55,522 nt of DNA from Vibrio sp. Isolate32 (GCF_022397955.1 NZ_JAKEUQ010000020.1:35364-90885), one strand, 5' to 3'. Counted from the stretch's first letter, positions 43,517 to 52,291 are shown. Notes: generated by a model from the sequence alone, not told the origin. Program-made: numbers and translations.

Positions 43517-44236
43517 CTATGGCTGTTGCTTAGTTGGTGCTAGAGCGATTTCACGGATACATACGTTTTGTGGCTGTTGGTAAGCGAACGATACTGCGCG
43601 AGCAATGTCGTCAGCTGACAACACACCGCCCATGTCTTCTTTCCAAGAATCGTAACCGTCTTTGATCTCTTGAGATGTTGTGTGAGACAGTAGTTCAGTC
43701 TCAACAGCACCCGGTGCGATAGTAGTAACACGAACATTTGAAGCGGCAACTTCTTCACGAACGTTTTCAGAAATAGCGTGTACAGCGAACTTAGTACCAC
43801 AGTAAGCTGCGTGGTTCGGGAATGTTTTCTTACCCGCGATTGAGCTGATGTTGATGATAGTACCTGTGTTGCGTTCCATCATTGGAGCAAGTACAGACTG
43901 CATGCCGTTTAGAAGGCCGATTACGTTTACATCGAACATTGTCTTCCATTCTTGAGCGTCTTGAGTATCGATTTGACCAAGAAGCATTGCACCAGCGTTA
44001 TTGATAAGCGCATCTACAGGGCCGAATTTCTCTTCACCTTGTGCGATAGCTGCATCAAAAGATGCTTTGTCTGTTACATCTACTTTCACAGATAGTGAGT
44101 TTGGTAGGTTAAGAGCTTCAAGGCGATCAATACGACGAGCTAGAAGTAGCAGAGGGTGACCTTCATCGCTAAGACGACGAGCGATTGCTTCACCAATACC
44201 AGAGCTTGCACCTGTAATTACGATTAGTTTTTTCAT
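43517..44236 (-). CDS. Short-chain dehydrogenase/reductase (SDR)
   Basis: A 239-residue classical SDR, close to the YdfG/serine-dehydrogenase-like group. The NAD(P) motif is VITGASSGIGEAIARRL (about 6-22) with Arg residues after strand 2 (LLARRIDR) that favour NADP. NNAGAML is at about 79-85. Catalytic Ser is in IINISSIAGKK (about 132) and Tyr-x3-Lys in AAYCGTKFAVHAIS (about 147-151). It reduces or oxidises a hydroxyl/carbonyl; the substrate is unknown. It diverges from a LysR gene with a TGTTGC-N6-GCAACA repeat between them, so that regulator probably controls it. Confidence 0.9.
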   Translation of the reverse strand: MKKLIVITGASSGIGEAIARRLSDEGHPLLLLARRIDRLEALNLPNSLSVKVDVTDKASFDAAIAQGEEKFGPVDALINNAGAMLLGQIDTQDAQEWKTMFDVNVIGLLNGMQSVLAPMMERNTGTIINISSIAGKKTFPNHAAYCGTKFAVHAISENVREEVAASNVRVTTIAPGAVETELLSHTTSQEIKDGYDSWKEDMGGVLSADDIARAVSFAYQQPQNVCIREIALAPTKQQP

Positions 44237-44385
44237 TTTATTTCCTCTGTACTTTTATTGCGTCGGTTGGCTACGACGTACTGTTTAAGTGCATTCGAAT
44301 CAAGTGCTTGTTGCCTTGCTTCGTTGCGATGGAGGTATATTAAGGAAAATAGAATTGTTGATATATAGAGCTTTACTTGAAACAC

Positions 44386-44403
44386 TGTTGCTGTGGTGCA
44401 ACA
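44386..44403. promoter_or_regulatory. Inverted repeat in the SDR-LysR intergenic region
   Basis: TGTTGC and GCAACA are exact reverse complements with a six-base spacer, 58 bp before the LysR start. The position and form suit a LysR operator for the divergent pair. Confidence 0.5.
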
Positions 44404-44461
44404 ATAAAGATGTTCACCTTATTGCTTCATCTCTTTTAATTTCACAAGTAAGTTGGCGGCT

Positions 44462-45367
44462 ATGCTCAATCAAATTAACCTGTCTGATATTCGTTCCTTC
44501 GTGCTTATTGCTCGATTGGGCAACTTTACTAAAGCCGCTGAAGAGCTCGATGTGTCACGCTCCCATGTATCACGCCAGGTGAGTAGCCTAGAAAAGCAGA
44601 TGGGTGTAACGCTGTTTATCCGCACTACTCGAACCTTGAGGCTGACTCACGCAGGGCAAGATCTGTACACGAGATGTGAACAAGCCTTAGATAATATAGA
44701 CCAAGCCTTGATTGCTGCGGTTGATGATGTCGAAGAGGTACGCGGTGACATCAAAGTCAACTGTGTTGGCGGTTATTTAGGTGAAGTGATCATTGCTGAT
44801 CTGGTCAATGAGTTTATGCAGCTCTATCCCGATATCAGCATAAGCCTTGATTTCAGTAGTAACCGAGTCGACTTGATTGAAGACGCTTTCGATATCGCTT
44901 TTCGTATGGGGAGCCTTGAAGATGCGGGCTTTGTTGCGAGGAAGCTATTGGACATAGAGATGGGAACACTCGCGAGCCCTGAGTATTTTGCTCGCAAAGG
45001 AAAGCCTAACCACCCAAAAGAGTTGATCCATCACGACTGCTTAACCGGCTCGGTGCGTAAATGGAGTTTTCAAGCGCTTGATGACACCAAGAAAACACTC
45101 GATGTGCATGTGACGGGTAGGCTGCAATGTAAAAATGGCCGAGTGTTGGTGCAAGGTGCGAAGTCGGGTAATGGGATTATTCGTGTACCTACGATCTATT
45201 GCTTACAAGAACTGAATGATGGGCAATTAGTACAGGTGTTTGATGACTGGGTGGTACCTAAAGTGGACTTTTCAGCGATCTACCATCGAGACCGCTATCA
45301 ACCAAGCCGGATTAGAACCTTTATTGATTTTGTGAAAAGTCGCTTTGAGCAAATGCCAGTGAGCTAA
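44462..45367 (+). CDS. LysR-family regulator divergent from the SDR gene
   Basis: A 301-residue LysR regulator. The helix-turn-helix is FVLIARLGNFTKAAEELDVS followed by SHVSRQVSSLEKQMGVTLFI. The effector domain starts near residue 90 (GDIKVNCVGGYLGEVIIADL). ATG 44462 (MLNQINLSDIRSF) gives the usual LysR start; a TTG three codons earlier is not needed. Divergence from the SDR gene makes that the likely target. Confidence 0.9.
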   Translation: MLNQINLSDIRSFVLIARLGNFTKAAEELDVSRSHVSRQVSSLEKQMGVTLFIRTTRTLRLTHAGQDLYTRCEQALDNIDQALIAAVDDVEEVRGDIKVNCVGGYLGEVIIADLVNEFMQLYPDISISLDFSSNRVDLIEDAFDIAFRMGSLEDAGFVARKLLDIEMGTLASPEYFARKGKPNHPKELIHHDCLTGSVRKWSFQALDDTKKTLDVHVTGRLQCKNGRVLVQGAKSGNGIIRVPTIYCLQELNDGQLVQVFDDWVVPKVDFSAIYHRDRYQPSRIRTFIDFVKSRFEQMPVS

Positions 45368-45424
45368 GTATGTTTGCTGTCTTTACTATCTTCCATTTTT
45401 GGTAGTAGTTGGGCTGGCTTGAAC

Positions 45425-45550
45425 TTACATTTCGTCGATTTCGTTTTGTAGGCTTTCTAGCTGATCCAGAATCAGTAAGAACCTCTCGCCAAATGGAGTG
45501 ACTTGGTATACCACTCTTGGTGGCAGTTCGTTGAACATTTGCTTATCTAG
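45425..45550 (-). pseudogene. C-terminal remnant of an HxlR-family regulator
   Basis: On the minus strand about 35 codons read NELPPRVVYQVTPFGERFLL, then ILDQLESLQNEIDEM and TAA at 45427-45425. PPRVxYxxTxxG is the hallmark wing of HxlR winged-helix regulators. The recognition helix and start are missing. SDR genes are often controlled by HxlR proteins, so it may have belonged to this locus. Confidence 0.75.
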
Positions 45551-45856
45551 AATCCCGAAGATAAACCCACTGAAATAACTACAAACATATTCAACCTCCA
45601 ATACCTGAATACCTATTTAGTGGTAGTGCAGACACTGTGCCAGAATTAACAATTTATATATTTCAATGTCTTATGGTGCTGCGCTGTTCTTGGATGATCA
45701 AAGTTGGTGCATAACTTCACCATTCGAGTGAATGTTTCTCATAACTTGCAGGACTTTTTGAGAGGTTACGCTTTACTAAAGATAGGTTGGGGAGGTTTCG
45801 GTAAATAGAGACACTTTGGCGATCCATTTCTGGCTCGTTTCAAGCTATGGAAATTA
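45551..45856. other. Gene-free stretch, nothing recognised
   Basis: About 300 bp without a supported reading frame, RNA or repeat, between the HxlR remnant and the ribB terminator. Confidence 0.5.
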
Positions 45857-45915
45857 AAAAGGCCTCAACCCTTATATGCTTTTAACTATAAAAAGCAGTA
45901 AGAGTAAGGCCTTCA
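45857..45915 (-). terminator. Terminator of ribB
   Basis: A long interrupted stem (AAGGCCT/AGGCCTT, CTTA/TAAG, GCTTTT/AAAAGC) closes on an AACTAT loop; the minus strand continues with TTTTTAATTT. Confidence 0.75.
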
Positions 45916-45980
45916 ATATTCATTTTTGAGTTTCGTTATCTTATGTGCTAAGTGCTTAGCATTAGAGATTAAACTACATG

Positions 45981-46637
45981 TTAAGCAAGCTTAAGGTCGA
46001 ACTCAGTGCGGTACATCACCATGTCTTCAATGGTCAGTACTGGCATGTTGTGAAGTTTGCCGAAAGCCACGATCTCTGGCGCTTTTGCCATTGTGCCATC
46101 TGGGTTAGTGACTTCACACAATACACCAGCTGGTTGAAGACCTGCCATTTGCATTAGGTCCACGGTACCTTCTGTGTGACCGCGGCGAGCTAGTACACCA
46201 CCTTTGCGAGCACGTAATGGGAATACGTGACCAGGGCGAGCAAGGTCAGTAGGTTTAGCTGTTGGGTTTGCAGCTGCTTTGATCGTAGTTACACGGTCAG
46301 CGGCAGAAACGCCTGTTGTTACGCCAACTTTCGCTTCAATAGTCACAGTAAACGCAGTTTGGTTTGCGCTGTTGTTATCGACAACCATAGGTGGAAGGTC
46401 AAGTTGGTTAGCTTGCTCATCAGTTAGGCAAAGACACACGATACCACTGCATTCACGGATCATAAGTGCCATTTGAGCATTAGTTAGGTGTTCTACTGAG
46501 TAGATGATGTCGCCTTCGTTCTCACGATCTTCATCGTCAAGTAAAAGTACGCCACGACCTTCGCGCAGAGCTTGCAGTGCGTTTTCAACACGAGTGATTG
46601 GTTCGCCAAATTCGGCAAGTAGTGAAGACTGATTCAT
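45981..46637 (-). CDS. ribB: 3,4-dihydroxy-2-butanone-4-phosphate synthase
   Basis: A 218-residue enzyme that makes the four-carbon precursor of riboflavin from ribulose 5-phosphate. The metal and active-site loop is VLLLDDEDRENEGDIIYSVE (about 31-50). Further family segments are SGIVCLCL (about 74), TGVSAADRVTTI (about 109), PGHVFPLRARKGGVLARRGH (about 137-156) and HTEGTVDLMQMAGL. It ends soon after LTIEDMVMYR, so it is the stand-alone form without a RibA domain. It is preceded by an FMN riboswitch with a terminator-like hairpin, so it is turned down when FMN is plentiful. It is separate from the main rib operon, as usual in gammaproteobacteria. Confidence 0.96.
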   Translation of the reverse strand: MNQSSLLAEFGEPITRVENALQALREGRGVLLLDDEDRENEGDIIYSVEHLTNAQMALMIRECSGIVCLCLTDEQANQLDLPPMVVDNNSANQTAFTVTIEAKVGVTTGVSAADRVTTIKAAANPTAKPTDLARPGHVFPLRARKGGVLARRGHTEGTVDLMQMAGLQPAGVLCEVTNPDGTMAKAPEIVAFGKLHNMPVLTIEDMVMYRTEFDLKLA

Positions 46638-46696
46638 GGTTAAACTCCTAAAATATCACCAGAATCAGGGCTGTATGAGGGATCTCAACGAGCACG

Positions 46697-46726
46697 ACAA
46701 AACCAACTCATTACAAGTCGGTTCAT
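46697..46726 (-). terminator. Terminator-like hairpin of the ribB riboswitch expression platform
   Basis: On the minus strand AACCGACT pairs imperfectly with AGTTGGTT and is followed by TTG, between the FMN aptamer and the ribB start. It could be the regulated stop, with the upstream CCAACTCAGAC segment as a competing strand. Confidence 0.5.
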
Positions 46727-46818
46727 CATGGTTTTATCCAAAACGAAATGCACACGTCTGAGTTGGAGGCATGAACCCAATAAACAGGTACGCCTTTCCA
46801 ACTTAAACGAGTGTGTTT

Positions 46819-46963
46819 CCATTCTCTCTCATCCGGACTATAACCGTCGGCTCTGGCATCTCACCAGATCTGCTGACCTCGACGAATCGAGCGCTCGCGG
46901 GCTTATCTTTAGATTTTACTAAGGACATACCGCCGGTGGGGAATTTCGCCCCGCCCTGAGAAT
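46819..46963 (-). promoter_or_regulatory. FMN riboswitch (RFN element) upstream of ribB
   Basis: Read on the minus strand, the conserved RFN blocks appear in order: TTCTCAGGGCGGGGCGAAAT, then TCCCCACCGGCGGTA, AGCCCGCGAGCG, GTCAGCAGATCTGGTGAGAT, GCCAGAGCCGACGGTTATAG and TCCGGATGAGAGAGAATG. This is the complete FMN-binding aptamer, 180 bp upstream of ribB. Confidence 0.96.
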
Positions 46964-47337
46964 AAAAATTAATAATCTGTTTTGCTATGAAAGCAGGCAG
47001 ATGGTAATCCTTTCAATACTGGATTTAAAGGACTGACAGCAAAGTTTTTTAGATTCAGCGCTTTTAAACCGGTAAGTGTTCACTTTGTCAGCAGAACGCA
47101 GGCAGAGGGCTTTATTATGGGCTAGCTTGGTTCCCGCCATTTGCTGTTGGAATGTAAAATAAGGGTGTTGCTGCTGATAGGTTGCAGTACGGTGTTTCAC
47201 TTAACCAATAATAAAGGGACTCGAATAAGTGAAGTTTATTGCGCTATGACGTCTTACTGACCGTTTTTACATAAAATTGATATTAGCGGTGTTAAGCTAC
47301 GGTAGCATCCGACCACTTTATCCAAAAGATCTTAGCC
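46964..47337. other. Promoter region between the ribB leader and pgpB
   Basis: No gene is supported. It must carry the leftward ribB leader promoter and the rightward promoter of the PAP2 gene; I cannot place either with confidence. Confidence 0.4.
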
Positions 47338-48081
47338 ATGACTTCTCTGTTCTCTAACAAATCCAAAGGCTTACTGCTGCTCGTTTTAAGCTTGTATTCT
47401 CTCGTTCCCTTTTTGATCTTTGGATCTCATTTCGACCTTGGAAGTGCCGTATTGCCTTTCTATGGTGCTGTGATGACATTCGTGACTTATTCAGCGGGTA
47501 ATCAAGGGTTCCTAATCACACTCGCGGTTCTCTCTTTATTGGTGCTGACATTAAAGTTCTCAAAAGCAAAGTTAGTGAGTCTTTGTTTGCAGATCGGTGT
47601 TTTATTGGTGTTAAGTTTTGCTGCGAAGACATTTCTTAAATCATCAACGGAGAGTCCACGCCCATATACTGAGTACTTGGTTACCCAAGAAGTGGTTGAT
47701 ATGCCGGAGTTGTTTTATGAATTGCCACTAGAAGAAAAGAACGTTGCCATTGAGTCAGTCGAAGGTAAGGTCAGCGAATGGCGAACGCGTCATTGGCTTG
47801 GCGAAACTGACTATTCATTTCCATCAGGACACATGATTTTCGTTGGTGTTTGCTTAGCATTCTTTGGCGGGTTGTTCTTAGAAGCGAAGCGTTTTTACCT
47901 TGTAGGTGGCATGTTAGCGTGGGCTGGTGGTGTGGCGTATAGCCGCGTTTGGCTTGGCATGCACCGTCCTGAAGACATAGCGGCGTCTATTGCTTTTGCT
48001 AGTTTAATTTATCTATTGGTGCCAGTGTTATCAACGGAAAAAATAGAGCCCTTATTGACCAGATTTCTGAGAATTGAGTAA
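47338..48081 (+). CDS. pgpB: PAP2-family phosphatidylglycerophosphatase/undecaprenyl-diphosphatase (PgpB type)
   Basis: A 247-residue inner-membrane phosphatase with about six helices. The three PAP2 motifs are present: KTFLKSSTESPRP (about 99-111), DYSFPSGHM (about 158-166) with catalytic His, and SRVWLGMHRPEDI (about 202-214). The long periplasmic loop between motifs 1 and 2 is typical of PgpB. It removes phosphate from phosphatidylglycerophosphate or recycles undecaprenyl diphosphate. Single gene. Confidence 0.9.
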   Translation: MTSLFSNKSKGLLLLVLSLYSLVPFLIFGSHFDLGSAVLPFYGAVMTFVTYSAGNQGFLITLAVLSLLVLTLKFSKAKLVSLCLQIGVLLVLSFAAKTFLKSSTESPRPYTEYLVTQEVVDMPELFYELPLEEKNVAIESVEGKVSEWRTRHWLGETDYSFPSGHMIFVGVCLAFFGGLFLEAKRFYLVGGMLAWAGGVAYSRVWLGMHRPEDIAASIAFASLIYLLVPVLSTEKIEPLLTRFLRIE

Positions 48082-48126
48082 TTTTTTACGAATAGCTTAG
48101 CTCACAAAATAAATTAATTCTCGTTC

Positions 48127-48183
48127 AATAAGCGGAAGATCTGGCTATTGATTGAGTCCGAGTTCTGCTTATTTCCTTTTTGT
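48127..48183 (+). terminator. Terminator after pgpB
   Basis: AATAAGCGGAA pairs with TTCTGCTTATT with one mismatch across a 28-base loop, followed by TCCTTTTT. Confidence 0.55.
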
Positions 48184-48345
48184 TAGTCCCAGAAAGACGA
48201 TTCAGTGAGATTCAGTGAGGTAGTATTTCAATGCCTCATTCCTTTCTGGTGTGCGCTCGAACAGCTGAATTCACTTCATTCCACGCGAAGCAAAATAAGG
48301 AACTGGTTTATAGCCTTGTGCTTCTTCCCGTCTTTATCCAAATAA

Positions 48346-49077
48346 CTAGCCGGCTAAGCCCTGCCAAATTGCAGTAAATCCACTGATAGAACAAAGCAGT
48401 AAAGAACCGATGCGTATCTTCTCTTTAGGGAGACTTTGTGTCGTCATCAAGGCCGCTTTATAACCCAGCCAAGCTGCAGGCAGCAAAGGTATGGTAATAA
48501 TCAAATGGTGCATCGTGAAGAAGCCAATTGGGATCTGCACAACCAATGAAATGATCGAGCTAAACACGAAAAAGGCAGACAGGTTGCCACGAAGCTGGTT
48601 GGCATCTTGATGCTGCAGTAGTAGCGCCATCGGTGGGCCACCAATACCAGAACTGGTACCAAAGAATCCAGAGAAGAACCCCGCAATACCCATTTTAATT
48701 GGGGTTGGTTTGAGTCTAAATGGTAGTAGGCTAACAATCACGGCAAATACCACTAATAAGCCTAACCATAATGATAATACGCTCGTTGAAACCATCACCA
48801 ACAGAGTACCGCCTGCCAGTGACCCCGGAATACGTCCTAACAATGCAATTTTTAACCCGCCAATAGATATGTTTGCTCGATATTTAAAAGCGTTGAATAA
48901 CGAGATAAATAGGCCAATTAAACAGATAGGCGCAGGTACATATTCTGGAGAGACCAAAAACAGAAATGGGGCAGCAACAATAGCCAAACCAAAGCCGATT
49001 GCGGTTTGCACAAACGAGCCGATAAAAATGAGTCCCATTGCGATAAGGACAGTCTGATCTATGTATTCCATAAGCAT
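48346..49077 (-). CDS. TauE/SafE-family sulfite/anion exporter-like protein
   Basis: A 243-residue membrane protein with two repeats of the TauE/SafE fold. The first is FIGSFVQTAIGFGLAIVAAP (about 18-37); the second is MGIAGFFSGFFGTSSGIGGP (about 129-148), the family glycine-rich segment. Members export sulfite, sulfonates or other organic anions. No sulfur-metabolism gene is next to it, so the substrate is unknown. It ends before a 264-bp gene-free stretch shared with pgpB. Confidence 0.87.
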   Translation of the reverse strand: MLMEYIDQTVLIAMGLIFIGSFVQTAIGFGLAIVAAPFLFLVSPEYVPAPICLIGLFISLFNAFKYRANISIGGLKIALLGRIPGSLAGGTLLVMVSTSVLSLWLGLLVVFAVIVSLLPFRLKPTPIKMGIAGFFSGFFGTSSGIGGPPMALLLQHQDANQLRGNLSAFFVFSSIISLVVQIPIGFFTMHHLIITIPLLPAAWLGYKAALMTTQSLPKEKIRIGSLLLCSISGFTAIWQGLAG

Positions 49078-49198
49078 GCGGATGAGTTTTAAATGAGCGA
49101 GTGGGAACTATAAATTAAAACGAAAAGGATAGTCTTATTATTCCGTGAGGTTTATTCAAGTATCGACCGTTTTAACTGATGAAATAACAACTAACAAA

Positions 49199-49250
49199 AA
49201 AGCGAATGAGTATATCATCTGAATGCCTTATTTCAATACGTACTCGCTTT
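49199..49250 (-). terminator. Terminator of the leftward MFS gene
   Basis: AAAGCGAATGAGTA pairs with TACTCGCTTT with small bulges; on the minus strand the stem ends in TTTTTTG. Confidence 0.65.
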
Positions 49251-49299
49251 ATTGGAATGACTTGTTGTTTACGCTAGTGGGGGGAGTCAGCATAAAACG

Positions 49300-50511
49300 T
49301 TAAACCATTGCCAATTTCACTTGCTCGATGGGTTTGTCATTGATGGGTAAATGGATAAGCGCTGCGGCAAATGCCAATACTACCGTTGACCACCAGATTG
49401 GCTCGTAAGAACCGTAATAATCGTAAATACGACCACCAACCCAGGCGCCTAAGAAGCTACCCACTTGGTGAGTAAAGAACACCAAACCGTACAAAGTAGA
49501 TAGATAACGTGCACCAAAGATCTGATGAACTAAGCCAGAAGTTAGCGGAACCGTACCCAACCAACAGAAGCCAATTGCCGCACCGAAGATAGCCGCGGTT
49601 GACTCAGTTACAGGTAGAGTGACAAACGCACCGATAACCACAGTACGCACTAAGTACAGTGCAGACATAACGTGGCGTTTGCTGAACTTGTCGCCCATCA
49701 CACCCCAGAAGTAAGATCCGAAGATGTTGAAGATGCCAACGTAAGCCAGTGCCATCGCAGCGCTGCTCGCTGGTAGGTCTTTGTCTGCTAAGTAGCTTGG
49801 TAAGTGTGTCGCGATAAACATTACGTGGAAGCCACATACAAAGAAGCCTGCGTGAATCAACCAGTAACCTTTGTGAGCAAACGCTTCAGATAATGCTTCT
49901 TTCAGTGTTTGGTTCTTTTCAGCCTGCGCTTGTTTGTTTGAGGCTGCTTTTGGCGCTCGCATGAACAGCGCAAAAGAGATCATCAAACAACAAAGTAGGC
50001 CAAACATTTGCATCGCACTCTGCCAATCAAACTCGTTCAGCATGTATTGTGCGCCTGGAATGACCGCGAACATACCAAATGAACCTGCAGCCGTGGTTAA
50101 GCCAAACGCTTTAGCCGCGTGCTCTGCTGGTACAACTTTAGCGACTGCACCAAGTACGATCACATAACTTGTCGCACTTAATCCAAGGCCAACGAGAGCA
50201 CCCAGTGAAACGCAAAGCATACTCGATTCGGTAGAAATTGAGGTAAGAAGTAAACCCAAACCGTAAGCACACGCACCAGCGATAATGATGCGCCTTGCTC
50301 CCCATTTGTCAGCGGCCATACCAACAAAAGGTTGGAACACGCCAAACAATAGGTTTTGCAGCGCAATCGCGAAGCTGAAAAACTCGCGACCTGTGCCGAA
50401 ATGCTCTGAAATTGGCATCATGAAAATGCCGAATGATTGTCTGATTCCTAGACTGATAATAAGTGTGCCTATCCCAAACCATACCAGTAAAGGAAAACGG
50501 AAAATGCTCAT
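49300..50511 (-). CDS. MFS transporter
   Basis: A 403-residue, 12-helix MFS protein. The loop 2-3 motif is GMAADKWGARRIIIAGA (about 64-80). The second half has the equivalent GVMGDKFSKRHVMSALY (about 267-283). Helix 1 contains IRQSFGIFMMPISEHFG, as in the OFA/monocarboxylate-like MFS group. It follows a small His-rich protein gene by 15 bp and is probably co-transcribed with it. The pairing hints at a metal or metal-chelate substrate, but the MFS sequence itself does not show this. Confidence 0.88.
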   Translation of the reverse strand: MSIFRFPLLVWFGIGTLIISLGIRQSFGIFMMPISEHFGTGREFFSFAIALQNLLFGVFQPFVGMAADKWGARRIIIAGACAYGLGLLLTSISTESSMLCVSLGALVGLGLSATSYVIVLGAVAKVVPAEHAAKAFGLTTAAGSFGMFAVIPGAQYMLNEFDWQSAMQMFGLLCCLMISFALFMRAPKAASNKQAQAEKNQTLKEALSEAFAHKGYWLIHAGFFVCGFHVMFIATHLPSYLADKDLPASSAAMALAYVGIFNIFGSYFWGVMGDKFSKRHVMSALYLVRTVVIGAFVTLPVTESTAAIFGAAIGFCWLGTVPLTSGLVHQIFGARYLSTLYGLVFFTHQVGSFLGAWVGGRIYDYYGSYEPIWWSTVVLAFAAALIHLPINDKPIEQVKLAMV

Positions 50512-50526
50512 TCTAATACTCTTAAA

Positions 50527-50754
50527 TTAATGGTGGTGATGTGAATGGTCTTGCGATGACACATGTTGGTCAGTCATCTCATGGTGGTGTTCGTGCCCAG
50601 AATGCTCATGGGCTAATTGCTGGTGGCACCCACTGCTTACGGCATGCTGAGCAAAGAGATCAATCAATGGTTGACTGTGATGTACAATAACCAAACTAAT
50701 GACGAGAAATAGCGTCATTCTGGCAAGTTGGGCAAAAAGAGATTGTGAAAACAT
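50527..50754 (-). CDS. Small membrane-anchored His-rich protein
   Basis: A 75-residue protein. An N-terminal membrane helix (LARMTLFLVISLVIVHH, about 10-26) is followed by SSGCHQQLAHEHSGHEHHHE and the end SSQDHSHHHH. About 17 His residues crowd the last 50 positions, giving a probable metal-binding tail. ATG 50754 is chosen; a TTG seven codons upstream has no better ribosome-binding site. It lies 15 bp before the MFS gene in the same direction. It could load or sense a transition metal at the inner membrane. I recognise no named family with confidence. Confidence 0.75.
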   Translation of the reverse strand: MFSQSLFAQLARMTLFLVISLVIVHHSQPLIDLFAQHAVSSGCHQQLAHEHSGHEHHHEMTDQHVSSQDHSHHHH

Positions 50755-50841
50755 ACGGTGTTTACATGCGCTCAATGTTGTAAGAAGCCACGCATCATAG
50801 TGATGAGTAAGTTATGTATCAAATGACAGTTTGTGATGTAG

Positions 50842-50862
50842 TCTATGCGTTTTATGCATAGA
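50842..50862. promoter_or_regulatory. Perfect 7-7-7 inverted repeat upstream of the His-rich/MFS genes
   Basis: TCTATGC and GCATAGA are exact reverse complements with a seven-base A+T-rich spacer, 88 bp upstream of the His-rich gene. The remaining 400-bp divergent region up to the YitT gene shows no gene. An operator for a dimeric, possibly metal-sensing, regulator is plausible. Confidence 0.5.
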
Positions 50863-51150
50863 TTATTACTGGGTTAGAATCGGGACAAGATGTATTCAAT
50901 AAATGACAAAACTCGAAGCTCGTTGGTTATTAGATAGAAGTATGTATTTAAGAATCGATGTCCAAATCCATAGTTGTAAATATCTGTTTAATTGGGGTTT
51001 TCACAAATCTGTAAAAACTAATGTACAAACTAATCACTAAGTAACATTACGCGTTCGCTCGACTTATCTGTTAAACATCGTAAGTTTGGGCGTAAATCGT
51101 TTCAACATGACTGAAACACGATGTTAAATGATTCAGGGAGAGTCATTCAC

Positions 51151-51765
51151 ATGGATAAAGATCATAACCTTCGCGAAAACTTACTGGCACTGATCTTAGG
51201 TAGCGCACTGGTTTCACTCGGCGTTATCTTTTTCAATCAAGTCGGTTTGCTCACCGGAGGCACGGCTGGTCTAGCAATCTTCATTACCAAGGTAACAGAC
51301 CTAAGCTTTGGCCAAGTGTTCTTCGCGCTCAACTTACCTTTCTATATTTTGTCGGTTGCACGTATGGGCTGGCGTTTTACCATCAATACCTTTATTGCCG
51401 TTTCGATTGTTTCGTTTGCCGTAGATCACTTGTATCACGTGATTCAAATTGCCGAAATCCATGCATTGTATGCAGCTTTGCTTGGTAGTGGCTTGATTGG
51501 TACCGGCATGTTAGTGATTTTCCGTCATAAGATGAGCTTAGGCGGCTTCAACATTCTGGCGCTGTTCTTACAAGAACGTTTTGGTATTCGAGCGGGTAAA
51601 GTTCAGATGGCACTGGATTGCACGATTGTTGTGCTTTCTCTGTTCATTGTTGATGTGTCACTGGTTCTTCTGTCTGTACTTGGTGCGATAGTTACCAACT
51701 TGATTCTAGCAATGAATCATAAGCCAGGGCGCTATCAACCCGTGGTAAAAGCGGAAGCAGCGTAG
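51151..51765 (+). CDS. YitT-family (DUF161) membrane protein
   Basis: A 204-residue membrane protein with about five helices. The YitT signature is visible: ALVSLGVIFFNQVGLLTGGT followed by AGLAIFITKV (about 20-50), and a second part IFRHKMSLGGFNILALFLQE (about 125-144). The soluble C-terminal DUF2179 domain of longer relatives is absent. ATG 51151 is chosen because AGGGAGA lies nine bases upstream; an ATG ten codons earlier has no clear site. Function unknown, probably transport. Confidence 0.85.
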   Translation: MDKDHNLRENLLALILGSALVSLGVIFFNQVGLLTGGTAGLAIFITKVTDLSFGQVFFALNLPFYILSVARMGWRFTINTFIAVSIVSFAVDHLYHVIQIAEIHALYAALLGSGLIGTGMLVIFRHKMSLGGFNILALFLQERFGIRAGKVQMALDCTIVVLSLFIVDVSLVLLSVLGAIVTNLILAMNHKPGRYQPVVKAEAA

Positions 51766-51820
51766 CTAAGTTCGCGCAAGCACTAGGTTCGCTTAAGCAA
51801 AGTGATTTACAGATTATGAG

Positions 51821-51860
51821 AACAACAAAGCCAGCATTAATTGCTGGCTTTGTTGTATTT
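51821..51860 (+). terminator. Terminator of the YitT gene
   Basis: AACAAAGCCAGCA and TGCTGGCTTTGTT form a perfect 13-bp stem around TTAAT, followed by GTATTT. Confidence 0.85.
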
Positions 51861-51975
51861 AAATCACAGATTCAATGTACTGGATAGCATCGAACGCAAG
51901 TAGTTTCTAGCTTGAGATATAAATGAATAATATTGGATTACTGATGTGTAGCCCATTATTGTGTTCAAAGATGCA

Positions 51976-52272
51976 TTAATTGCACTGTTCATTCACGCAA
52001 CACTCGTCTTGTAAGAAATCAATCACGCCTTCCAAGCACTCATACTCTGCCACGCAGAACAGAGTTCTTCCTTCTCGTCTTTGGCTGATCAGGCCCGCAG
52101 ACGCCAAGCTTGAAATGTGGTGAGACAAGGTAGAACCAGGAATGCCTAGCTCTTCTTGTAGGCCGCCAACTGCAATGCCTTGATAGCCAGCTTTAACGAC
52201 ACTCTTATAAATGGTTAGGCGAATAGGGTGGCCTAACTCTTTAAGTGCTTTTGCTACGACTTCTAAGTTCAT
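51976..52272 (-). CDS. ArsR-family winged-helix regulator
   Basis: A 98-residue ArsR/SmtB-type regulator. The recognition part is LQEELGIPGSTLSHHISSLA and the wing is SAGLISQRREGRTLFCVAEY. No CxC metal site is seen in the recognition helix. Cysteines cluster instead at Cys73-type position (LFCVAEYEC) and at the tail DECCVNEQCN, which might bind a soft metal or arsenical. It diverges from a Cys-rich permease gene. Three copies of ATTTCGA-N6-TCGAAAT fill the region between them, marking autoregulation and control of the permease. Confidence 0.9.
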   Translation of the reverse strand: MNLEVVAKALKELGHPIRLTIYKSVVKAGYQGIAVGGLQEELGIPGSTLSHHISSLASAGLISQRREGRTLFCVAEYECLEGVIDFLQDECCVNEQCN

Positions 52273-52291
52273 ATTAACTCCTTAAGATTTA

